Assembly (NCBI GenBank): GCA_036383895.1
Contig: DASVNK010000030.1
Location: 170,510 to 234,509, forward strand
Length of the DNA: 64,000 nucleotides
Direction of reading: 5' to 3'
Source: DASVNK01 sp036383895
Lineage (GTDB): Bacteria; Verrucomicrobiota; Verrucomicrobiia; Limisphaerales; SXQI01
Of this stretch, positions 8,197 to 15,681 are shown piece after piece; the stretch's first letter is position 1; every line of letters starts with the position of its first letter. Below the pieces are notes generated by a model. It was not told the DNA's origin and ran no database searches. It saw nothing but the letters and a program-made list of their open reading frames with translations. The translations under genes and the position numbers were made by a program.

Positions 8197-8502
8197 TCAG
8201 TACTCCAAATCTGCCGGGTCAATATTCCCATATTTAATACTGCTGCGCGGTTCAGCCATCATCTCCGCCACAGTGTCTCTCCACGTTTGGTAGTGCTGCG
8301 TCTCTTTGTGTAACGCGGGCGCGTCCGTCGTTCGGTACGCTTCAATCAAAACAAACCGCGTCGGATCATCCGCCTGCTGCAAGAGGTCGAATCGCGCAAT
8401 TCCTTTCTCCTTCCGGCTTGCTTGCGCGTTCGCCGTCGTCGCTCGAATGAAATCTTCCACGCAATCACCCTTCACCCGCACCTGCACAATCACCACTAAC
8501 AT
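8197..8502 (-). CDS. ABM-domain monooxygenase (LsrG/YgiN-like)
   Basis: 101 residues, the full length of a single antibiotic-biosynthesis-monooxygenase domain (ferredoxin-like dimer). The pattern is typical: VVIVQVRVKGDCVEDFIRATTANAQAS, then GIARFDLLQQADDPTRFVLIEAYRT and the HxxTxHYQxWRD helix. Relatives include YgiN (quinol monooxygenase) and LsrG (autoinducer-2 processing). It starts divergently 47 bp from the nucleotide-sugar dehydratase gene and precedes the iron-type dehydrogenase, probably in one transcript. The specific reaction cannot be assigned. Confidence 0.85.
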   Translation of the reverse strand: MLVVIVQVRVKGDCVEDFIRATTANAQASRKEKGIARFDLLQQADDPTRFVLIEAYRTTDAPALHKETQHYQTWRDTVAEMMAEPRSSIKYGNIDPADLEY

Positions 8503-8549
8503 GAGCGCACTCTAGCCATCTTCATTTCAGTCTCAACCCGAACCTTCCG

Positions 8550-10541
8550 ATGTTCGGATTTGTGGAAGTCTTTGCCGCCAACAACGATTCGTTGAAAACC
8601 GCCGGCGCGTTTGCTAGCTTCGCGCCCTCAGCAACAGGAGCTGAGCCGTATCGCTTTAAGTTACCGAAGTCCGTGATCGCCCTAACGAAGTTTTTATCGT
8701 CTCGCTCATTTCGCCCATTCGTCCTGCTTGCCATCTACAGTGTTGTTCTGCTGATCTCGTTCTACGTAGCCTACCTGCTACGCTTCGATTTTCAGTTTCC
8801 CGATTTTTTCTTCCGCCAATTCAAAATGCACGTGTTTTGGGTGATCTGCATGAAATTGGCGATTCTCCTGCTATTCGGTCAGTTCGCAGGTCTTCTCAGT
8901 TACTTCAGCATTCCAGATCTGCGCCGCCTGCTCTTCGCGTGCTTCACTGCTTCCGGCATCCTGCTCGCCATCCGCTATAGCAATCCTGCTTTCTTCCCGC
9001 TCCCTCGTGGCGTCATCCTCATTGATTTCATGCTCACCTTCGTGGGCGTCTCCATTTTTCGCGTTTCCTTTCGCGTTCTCCGCGAGCGCTACTTGTCGAA
9101 CTCGAAGGTGCAAAGGCGAACCCGCCGCGTCGGAATCTTCGGTGCGGGGCATGTCGGAGCCAGCCTGGCTCGCGAATTGATGGCCAAACGCGGCCTCGGT
9201 TTGCAACCAGTCGCCTTCTTCGATGACGACAAACAGAAATGGCGTTCACGCGTTCATGATATTCCAGTTGTGGGCGCCCCGGAGCGGCTACTAGACGGCA
9301 AACTCAACCTCCAACTCGAAGAGGTCATCATCGCCATGCCGGACGCCTCCGCAAAACGCATTGGCGAGTTGGTAAAACTCCTTCAACAAACGCGCCTGAA
9401 GTTCGAAACGGTCCCCTCAATGGACCAGCTCGCGACCGGAAAAGTAAAAGTCAGCCAACTTCGCAACGTCGAAATTCAAGATCTTCTCGGCCGCGAGCCC
9501 GTCGAACTCGAAACCACGGCTATCTCCACTCTCCTTCAAGGTCGCGTGGTCATGGTCACCGGCGCTGGCGGCAGCATCGGGTCCGAACTCTGCCGCCAAA
9601 TCGCGACGTTTAATCCCAAACGCCTACTCCTCGTAGAGCAATCCGAAGTCCAAATCTTCGCTATCGAACAGGAACTCATTGAGCGCGGCTACGGTGGCGT
9701 GGTTCTGCCCCTGGTCGCGGACGTTCTCGACACCGCGCGCATGCGCCACATCTTCGGACGTTTTCAACCTGCGGTCGTTTTTCATGCCGCGGCCCATAAA
9801 CACGTCCCCATGATGGAGAGTCAGCCCAGCGAAGCCATCAAGAACAACAGCTTTGCAACTGCTCGCCTGGCCGAGCTTGCGCTGGAATTCGGTGTCGAAC
9901 GCTTCGTCCTCATCTCCACCGACAAAGCCATCAACCCCACCAACGTGATGGGCGCCACCAAGCGCATGGCCGAGATCTATCTGCAAGCGCTGTCCAAAGC
10001 ATCGCCGGGCAAAACCAAGTTCATGGCCGTCCGCTTCGGCAACGTGCTTGGGTCGTCTGGCAGCGTGATCCCGATCTTCAAGAAACAAATAGCCGCCGGC
10101 GGACCCGTGAAAGTGACCCACCCGGATGTCACCCGTTACTTCATGACCATTCCCGAAGCAGCCGGGCTGGTCCTCCAGGCTGCCACCCAGGGCTCCGGCG
10201 GCGAGATCTTCGTGTTGGACATGGGCAAGCCAGTCAAGATTGTCGATTTGGCGCGTCAATTAATTGAACTCAGCGGATTCAAGCCGGATGAGGACATCGA
10301 GATCGAGTTCGTCGGACTACGTCCGGGCGAGAAGCTCTTCGAAGAATTAAGCCACAAAGGCGAGAATATTACACCCACCGCACATCCAAAGATCATGCGG
10401 TTCGTCTCAGACGCTCAGGCGCTGGAGAAGGTTAAGGTAATCTTTACGAGTTTAGACGACCGAGTTCATCAAGCCGACGCCGAAGAGCTGAAATTATTGC
10501 TCAGAAATGCCGTCCCGGAATACCAGCCCTACCTCGCCTAA
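8550..10541 (+). CDS. FlaA1/CapD-type nucleotide-sugar 4,6-dehydratase, membrane bound
   Basis: 663 residues with the architecture of CapD/WbpM proteins. There are four N-terminal membrane helices (about 50-170), then a CoA-binding-like Rossmann domain (GIFGAGHVGASLAREL, about 190-310), then a catalytic extended SDR domain. The SDR part has GAGGSIGSELCRQI for NAD(P), VFHAAAHKHVPMME, and TDKAINPTNVMGATKRMAE. As in other large CapD proteins, the usual Tyr of YxxxK is Met (MGATK). The enzyme converts UDP-GlcNAc-like sugars to 4-keto-6-deoxy forms for polysaccharide or glycoprotein synthesis. The first 40 residues are poorly conserved in appearance and a later start is possible. Confidence 0.9.
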   Translation: MFGFVEVFAANNDSLKTAGAFASFAPSATGAEPYRFKLPKSVIALTKFLSSRSFRPFVLLAIYSVVLLISFYVAYLLRFDFQFPDFFFRQFKMHVFWVICMKLAILLLFGQFAGLLSYFSIPDLRRLLFACFTASGILLAIRYSNPAFFPLPRGVILIDFMLTFVGVSIFRVSFRVLRERYLSNSKVQRRTRRVGIFGAGHVGASLARELMAKRGLGLQPVAFFDDDKQKWRSRVHDIPVVGAPERLLDGKLNLQLEEVIIAMPDASAKRIGELVKLLQQTRLKFETVPSMDQLATGKVKVSQLRNVEIQDLLGREPVELETTAISTLLQGRVVMVTGAGGSIGSELCRQIATFNPKRLLLVEQSEVQIFAIEQELIERGYGGVVLPLVADVLDTARMRHIFGRFQPAVVFHAAAHKHVPMMESQPSEAIKNNSFATARLAELALEFGVERFVLISTDKAINPTNVMGATKRMAEIYLQALSKASPGKTKFMAVRFGNVLGSSGSVIPIFKKQIAAGGPVKVTHPDVTRYFMTIPEAAGLVLQAATQGSGGEIFVLDMGKPVKIVDLARQLIELSGFKPDEDIEIEFVGLRPGEKLFEELSHKGENITPTAHPKIMRFVSDAQALEKVKVIFTSLDDRVHQADAEELKLLLRNAVPEYQPYLA

Positions 10542-10628
10542 TGCCTGTTTTTAGCCGGTCGTTGAAAGGTAAGTGATAAATGCCTCAGACCTTGAGACTT
10601 CCATATAAATTTTCCTAAAGAAAACCGC

Positions 10629-10657
10629 TTGACGCCCCGATGATGTTTCACATAAAA
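10629..10657 (+). promoter_or_regulatory. Possible sigma-70 promoter of the PEP-CTERM gene
   Basis: TTGACG at 10629-10634 and ATAAAA at 10652-10657 are 17 bases apart, the ideal spacing for a -35/-10 pair, about 85 bp upstream of the ATG at 10742. The -10 box is imperfect. Confidence 0.4.
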
Positions 10658-10741
10658 CTGTCCTACGTTTTTTATTGGTGACAGGGATTAAGGAACAATC
10701 CGGAAAAATAACTGACTTAGAATCCGCGAGGAACTGGAAAT

Positions 10742-11419
10742 ATGCTTAACAGAAAAACCAAATTGGCTGCTTCTCTGACTGCCGCAGCCGTGACTTCAAT
10801 TTTGACCGTTGCAACGTCGGCGCAAGTCGTTTACGAAAACGGATTCGAAGGTTATGCCGGCCAGCGGACTTCCCCAGCGAATGGTATCGTTGGCGATGTG
10901 GTGGGTCTCACTCAACAGGGCGTTCTCAGCAGCGCATCGTTCGGTTACTTCCTGAGCCCGACTCTGCGCAGCGGCGACGAAACGGCGAGCCTCAGCATCT
11001 ACTCGCTCGACGCAGGTGGGCTTCCTGGAACACTCCTTTTCTCTTCCGGCGCCTTCAGTATTACGGGCACCACCGCAGAAGGATTTGGAACGCTCAACGT
11101 CGACAACATCCTCACTTTTGTTCCAAGCTCCATCGGCTACACGATCACTTTCGGCGGTTTAACCGGAGGTGAGGAAGCCGGGTTGCTCTTTTCGAATGAC
11201 CCCACTCTCATCGGTACGAACCCAACTTTCTTCGACACTGTTACCAGTGCTCAGGAGCACTTCACCATTCGTAACAATGGTGGCACGTTTGAACGCCTGA
11301 ACTTCCCTGGTGTGGTCGACAACCTCAACGCCTCATTTACGGTTGTTCCTGAACCGAGCACCTTCGCGTTGATGCTGGGTGGGCTCGCAGCGATGCGTTT
11401 CCTCCGCCGTCGTAAGTAA
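10742..11419 (+). CDS. PEP-CTERM sorting domain protein
   Basis: 225 residues: a signal peptide (residues 1-27, ending at TSAQ), a beta-rich body, and a C-terminal VPEPSTFALMLGGLAAMRFLRRRK. The last is a textbook PEP-CTERM signal: PEP motif, hydrophobic helix, Arg cluster. Such proteins are cut by an exosortase (EpsH/XrtA) and delivered to the outer surface or extracellular matrix, often with exopolysaccharide. The body holds a choice-of-anchor-like beta sandwich (GGLPGTLLFSSGAFSITGT) with no known catalytic residue. A GAGGAA ribosome site precedes the ATG, and a strong terminator follows the stop. Confidence 0.9.
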   Translation: MLNRKTKLAASLTAAAVTSILTVATSAQVVYENGFEGYAGQRTSPANGIVGDVVGLTQQGVLSSASFGYFLSPTLRSGDETASLSIYSLDAGGLPGTLLFSSGAFSITGTTAEGFGTLNVDNILTFVPSSIGYTITFGGLTGGEEAGLLFSNDPTLIGTNPTFFDTVTSAQEHFTIRNNGGTFERLNFPGVVDNLNASFTVVPEPSTFALMLGGLAAMRFLRRRK

Positions 11420-11438
11420 TCGACAATTAGTTTTCCAG

Positions 11439-11466
11439 AAGGCGCGGTTCACACCGCGCCTTTTTT
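11439..11466 (+). terminator. Rho-independent terminator after the PEP-CTERM gene
   Basis: AAGGCGCGGT at 11439-11448 and ACCGCGCCTT at 11453-11462 form a perfect 10-bp stem with a 4-base loop, followed by a T-run to 11466. Confidence 0.92.
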
Positions 11467-11576
11467 ATTTCCATCGAAACCCAGCCGCGAATATTCCAGT
11501 TTTACATTCACATTGACTTTCCCATCTTTTTTCAGGTTCACTCTCCCTGCTTCACGGACAGGAGTTGAAGAAATTT

Positions 11577-12608
11577 ATGGCGCAGAATTGTTACCATCCA
11601 AGTATTGAAGGGGCTCAACACGGAGCAAAAAGTCTCGGCGACTTCCTGGAGTACGCGAAACGTTCCGGAGCCACTGGCGCTCAGCCTTCAAACTACATGC
11701 TGCAGGGCGACAAGGGTTTTCAGAAGGCCAAAGATATCAAACAGCTCTTCTCTGCACGAGGCATGACCCTCGACGGCGTCAGTGCGCATTGTCCCTTTTG
11801 GGTTCACACCACCGCATGGACGGGCAGCCCGACCATACGACCGTTCCTTCCGCCCGATATCGCAAAAAAGAGTTCACAGGAGATCGAAAAGTGGGCTGAA
11901 ACTTATCTCCTCAAATTGCTCGATCTCTGCGCCGAACTCGGTGTGAAAATAGTCCCGATGTTCTGGGGCGTCGCTTTCGGTTGGGAACTGGCCACTGGCT
12001 ATCCATGGGGATTCTGGGCGGGCGGTGATTACAACCTGATTAAAGAAGGCCAGGACCGCTTCGTCAAAAAGACGGCCAAGCTTCGCGAGCGCGCACGCTC
12101 ACTCGGCATTTACCTCGCGCACGAAATTCACCCCGGCACCGCCGCTATGTGCGCCGACGATTTCAACATGCTCGTAAAGATCTGCGATGGAGACAAAACC
12201 CTCGCCGTCAACGCCGACCCGTCTCACTGCTGGGAAGGCGAGCATTGGGAAACGCGCTTCCGCAAAGTTGCCGACCGCGTTTACGCCTGCCATGTGAAGA
12301 ATTTCGTAATTCGATCGGGCGTTCCGCTGCGCATGATGGCGCCAAATTGGGCCGATCGCGCCATGCAATTCTGCGACATCGGGACGGGCGACTTGAACAT
12401 GACCCGTTACGTCGAGATGCTCATTAACATCGGCTATCCTCAACGCTACTGCCAGGTCATGGGCACCAAGACCGCCCCGCTCGTTGTCGAAGCGGAAAGT
12501 GCCTATCGTGAACTCGATGCCACCAGCGCAAATGGCATCCAATATGTGCGGGACAATCTTTGCTTCCAACTCGCAGCGGGCTCCTTCGAAGAAGGAATGG
12601 GCGCGTAA
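11577..12608 (+). CDS. TIM-barrel sugar-phosphate isomerase/epimerase family protein
   Basis: 343 residues from the ATG at 11577, placed after an AGGAG at 11560-11564; a TTG at 11565 would add four residues. The protein fits the AP-endonuclease-2-like TIM barrel. Likely metal ligands are the Glu in LGIYLAHEIHPGT, the Asp/His in NADPSHCWEGEHW, the His in VYACHVKNF and the late Glu in PLVVEAES. Members isomerise or epimerise free sugars or inositol derivatives. The convergent neighbour is a Gfo/Idh/MocA oxidoreductase, and these two families often work together in inositol or oxidised-sugar breakdown. The substrate is unknown. Confidence 0.85.
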   Translation: MAQNCYHPSIEGAQHGAKSLGDFLEYAKRSGATGAQPSNYMLQGDKGFQKAKDIKQLFSARGMTLDGVSAHCPFWVHTTAWTGSPTIRPFLPPDIAKKSSQEIEKWAETYLLKLLDLCAELGVKIVPMFWGVAFGWELATGYPWGFWAGGDYNLIKEGQDRFVKKTAKLRERARSLGIYLAHEIHPGTAAMCADDFNMLVKICDGDKTLAVNADPSHCWEGEHWETRFRKVADRVYACHVKNFVIRSGVPLRMMAPNWADRAMQFCDIGTGDLNMTRYVEMLINIGYPQRYCQVMGTKTAPLVVEAESAYRELDATSANGIQYVRDNLCFQLAAGSFEEGMGA

Positions 12609-12617
12609 TTTGGGCCG

Positions 12618-12791
12618 ATGAACCGCCTGGTACTAATCGTAATCTCTGCGGCGCTGTGGCTCGCTTCGGGCTGCACCGCCAGCGACCGCGATTACGTCCG
12701 CAACCACATCGTGCAAGTCGACACCAGGCCTAAACTTCCCAAGTCCGTTCCGGTCGCCCACGCAACAAGTTCGCTTCCGGATCATCAATAA
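12618..12791 (+). CDS. Small predicted lipoprotein
   Basis: 57 residues starting at the ATG at 12618, nine bases after the preceding stop. A lipoprotein signal is clear: MNRLVLIVISAALWLASGC, with Cys19 as lipidation site (LASG-C). The mature part is only about 38 residues. The last 62 bases overlap the 3' end of the oppositely oriented oxidoreductase gene. It probably shares a transcript with the TIM-barrel gene. Function is unknown; the short tail could also mean a truncated longer lipoprotein. Confidence 0.6.
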   Translation: MNRLVLIVISAALWLASGCTASDRDYVRNHIVQVDTRPKLPKSVPVAHATSSLPDHQ

Positions 12792-14013
12792 ACGTCTCCG
12801 TCTTCGAATCGATTCGTAACCTCCGCTTCAGGATCCAGGCGAGCGCTGCCGCGTGGCAGGCAACATGTGAACGCCGCATCACCGTGGCATTGCACCGCGT
12901 CTCTCCACGACTCCGTACCGCGTCGAAGAAATCCCGCGCATGTGTTCCGACATCCAACCCGTCCGGCCGCGCCGACTCATCAATCTTGATCGTTTTCGGC
13001 TCCACTACAATTTCCCCGGAATCGCCCGTCTCCACCGAGCCTTCTTCGCCAACGAACCGCACCGGACAGGTCCCCAGGCGCGTAATGTAGTGCGGTGCAC
13101 GGTCCCCAAAAGGCGTTTTCAAGAAATCGAGCACCAGCTTCACACCATTCGCATAACGGCACACAATCTTGTCATCGAGTGCTTCGTATTCGATCGGCAT
13201 GGTATCATCCGCGCTGTTCGCCCACTGGCAAAGATCCAGCGTATGCGCCGCCCAATCCAGCAATGCTCCGCCCGAATCGAAATCCCACTGCCGCCGCCAA
13301 GCCCCGTCGACATACTTTTGGTTGAATGGCCGCCACGCCGCTGGCCCCAGCCAGATATTCCAATCGCATACTTCTCGCGCTGGTTGCGCTTGCGCCGGTA
13401 GCCACGAATTTTCCAGCACCGGCGTGTAGACGGACGCATGCAACGTGTGCAGCTTCCCGAGCTTTCCGCTTTGCGCCAATTCAACCGCCACCTGGAAATT
13501 CCGGACGCTCCTGCGCTGTGTTCCCGCCTGAAAAACGCGCTTCGTCTGCTGCATCACATCCGCCAGCTTTTGACAGGCATCGATCGTAATCCCACAAGGC
13601 TTTTCGCTGTAAACATCTTTCCCGGCCCGCGCCGCCAAAATCGAAGCGGCTGAATGCCAGCGATCACCCGTCGCGATCAACACCGCATCAATATCCTTCC
13701 GCGCAAGAACCTCCCGAAAGTCGGAATAAACTTTGCAATCCGAGTTCTTGTAGAATTCATCAACTAGCTTTTTACCCGCCTCTCGCCGATTTGCCTGCAC
13801 ATCTGCTATCGCAACGCACCGAACATCCTCCGCCTTCAGCATCCCTTGCAGCACATAGCGCCCGCGCGGCCCGATCCCAATCACACCAAGATTAATCTTA
13901 TCGTTCGCCGCACTCGCGCCCACTGCCATCCGCGACACGAACGGAAAGGCCGCGACACCTGCCGAAGTCCGGGCCAAAAAATCTCGCCGACTGGATCGTA
14001 ATTGCTTGTTCAT
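12730..14013 (-). CDS. Tat-exported Gfo/Idh/MocA family oxidoreductase
   Basis: 427 residues from the ATG at 14013, which has a GGAGGAGA ribosome site; the frame extends further upstream without support. Residues 7-35 are a twin-arginine signal (SSRRDFLARTSAGVAAFPFV), so the protein is exported folded with its cofactor. The Rossmann part begins at INLGVIGIGPRGRYVLQGM, and EKPCGI near residue 140 is the conserved EKP motif. GGALLDWAAHTLDLCQW carries the catalytic Asp and His region. Family members oxidise or reduce sugars with NAD(P). It faces a TIM-barrel sugar isomerase. Tat-borne versions are common in Verrucomicrobiota and Planctomycetota. Confidence 0.9.
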   Translation of the reverse strand: MNKQLRSSRRDFLARTSAGVAAFPFVSRMAVGASAANDKINLGVIGIGPRGRYVLQGMLKAEDVRCVAIADVQANRREAGKKLVDEFYKNSDCKVYSDFREVLARKDIDAVLIATGDRWHSAASILAARAGKDVYSEKPCGITIDACQKLADVMQQTKRVFQAGTQRRSVRNFQVAVELAQSGKLGKLHTLHASVYTPVLENSWLPAQAQPAREVCDWNIWLGPAAWRPFNQKYVDGAWRRQWDFDSGGALLDWAAHTLDLCQWANSADDTMPIEYEALDDKIVCRYANGVKLVLDFLKTPFGDRAPHYITRLGTCPVRFVGEEGSVETGDSGEIVVEPKTIKIDESARPDGLDVGTHARDFFDAVRSRGETRCNATVMRRSHVACHAAALAWILKRRLRIDSKTETFIDDPEANLLRGRPERTWEV

Positions 14014-14135
14014 AATCTCTCCTCCGGGATGGTGGAACTTTAGTGGCCCGCTGCTGGGATCGGAAGCCAAATGTGCATTCAATGGAGCTTCGTTGGTATT
14101 TGGCATTTGGTATTTGGGAACTTAACCTGCTCCCC

Positions 14136-15542
14136 GTGCAAGGGGACAAACCAGACACACACCAAAAAGCCCTCGAGATCAATCTCGACGCCACCAAGTA
14201 CGGCACCTTTGCCGAAATCGGCGCCGGGCAGGAAGTCGCCCGCTGGTTCTTCCGTGTCGGCGGCGCGGCCGGCACCATCGCGAAATCGATGTCCGCCTAC
14301 GACATGATCGTCAGCGATGCGATCTACGGCACCACCGAACGCTACGTCAGCCGCGCGCGTCTCCAGAAGATGCTCGATTACGAATACGACCTCCAATACG
14401 AGCGACTCGCTCCCAAGCGCGGCGACACCACGAAATTCTTCGTCTTCGCCGATACCGTCACCGCGCGTGGTTTCAAGAGCCGCGACGAGTCACACGGTTG
14501 GATGGGCATTCGTTTTCAAACGCAGCCCCGCTCCGAACCCTCCCAAATCATCATCCACGTCCGCATGCTGGACCGCGAAAACCTCCAACAGCAGGAAGCA
14601 CTCGGCATCATGGGCGTGAACCTCATTCACAGCGCTCTCTACCAATTCGCACAGCCCGTGCAGCTCGTCAGTTCCCTCCTGGATAATCTCACTCGCGAGC
14701 GCGTGGAGGTGGACATGATCAAATTCTCCGGCCCCGCTTTCCTCAGTGTCGACAATCGCCTCATGAGTTTGCAGCTCGTTGAAAGTGGCCTCGCCAATTC
14801 CGCGATGTTCACCGCCGATGGCGAAGTCGTCCAAGCTGCTGAAGTCCTCTACAAAAAGGCCATTCTCGTCGAACGCGGCAGTTTCCGACCCGTGACCCGC
14901 ACCACCATCGACATGCTCAACTGCGCACAGGCGCAATTTGTCCAGGAGCCGGGAGTGCAAGGCCAGGAAATGGTTGTCCTTATGGAGATGACCATGAGGA
15001 ATCTCGCCACTGAGTCCGGCATTGATCAAAAAGATTTCCTCGATCGCGTCGATCTCCTCTGCAAGCTCGGCAAACCGGTGCTCATCTCGAACTACGGGGA
15101 ATATTACCGCCTCGCACAGTATCTCTTCCGCTACACCAAAAACATGATCGGCATCGCGATGGGCATTCCCAGCTTGCGCGAACTCTTCGACGAAAAATAT
15201 TACACCGATCTCGAAGGAGGCATTCTCGAATCCTTCGGCCGCCTCTTCAAAAATGCGCTCAAGCTCTACGTTTACCCCTTCCAAGATCCACAAACCGGCG
15301 CCATCATCACCGCCAACAACCTCCGCGTCGCGCCCCACCTCCAGCACCTCTACGCCTACCTCCTCGAAAACCACTTCATCCAGGCCATAAAAGACTACAA
15401 CGACGCCTGCCTGCCTATCTTCTCCAAAGAAGTCCTCGCCCGCATCCAAAGCGGCGAAAGCGGCTGGGAAATCATGGTCCCACCGCAGGTCGCATCCATA
15501 ATCAAAGAGCGAAAACTTTTCGGCTACCCCGGCGAAAAGTAG
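14136..15542 (+). CDS. Conserved protein of unknown function (often mislabelled TonB-dependent receptor)
   Basis: About 468 residues. The start is uncertain: a GTG at 14136 fits the beginning of the conserved region (ALEINLDATKYGTFAEIGAGQEVARWFF), while an ATG at 14043 or 14082 would add residues that look non-coding. I recognise the family from memory as a widespread soluble protein with very strong conservation, variously labelled TonB-dependent receptor or nicotinate-nucleotide adenylyltransferase. Nothing here supports either label: there is no signal peptide, no barrel pattern and no HxGH nucleotidyltransferase motif. Segments such as EALGIMGVNLIHSALY, VDMIKFSGPAF and EVLYKKAILVERGSFRPVT are strikingly invariant-looking. 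It is divergent from the Gfo/Idh/MocA gene. Confidence 0.75.
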   Translation: MQGDKPDTHQKALEINLDATKYGTFAEIGAGQEVARWFFRVGGAAGTIAKSMSAYDMIVSDAIYGTTERYVSRARLQKMLDYEYDLQYERLAPKRGDTTKFFVFADTVTARGFKSRDESHGWMGIRFQTQPRSEPSQIIIHVRMLDRENLQQQEALGIMGVNLIHSALYQFAQPVQLVSSLLDNLTRERVEVDMIKFSGPAFLSVDNRLMSLQLVESGLANSAMFTADGEVVQAAEVLYKKAILVERGSFRPVTRTTIDMLNCAQAQFVQEPGVQGQEMVVLMEMTMRNLATESGIDQKDFLDRVDLLCKLGKPVLISNYGEYYRLAQYLFRYTKNMIGIAMGIPSLRELFDEKYYTDLEGGILESFGRLFKNALKLYVYPFQDPQTGAIITANNLRVAPHLQHLYAYLLENHFIQAIKDYNDACLPIFSKEVLARIQSGESGWEIMVPPQVASIIKERKLFGYPGEK

Positions 15543-15681
15543 AAAGAAGCTAGAACACGGATCGATTTTGGTCTTAAAGACCCGTCCCTCTGGTGGTACG
15601 TTTTGTATAACAATGAAAACGGCCACCGTTGGTCCCGGGGTTGTTATTCTGTTTTGCTAAAGTATCTTTCGCCTCTCGTTG

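Noticed and set aside
14136..15542. TonB-dependent receptor
   Set aside because: No signal peptide, plug domain or beta-barrel pattern.
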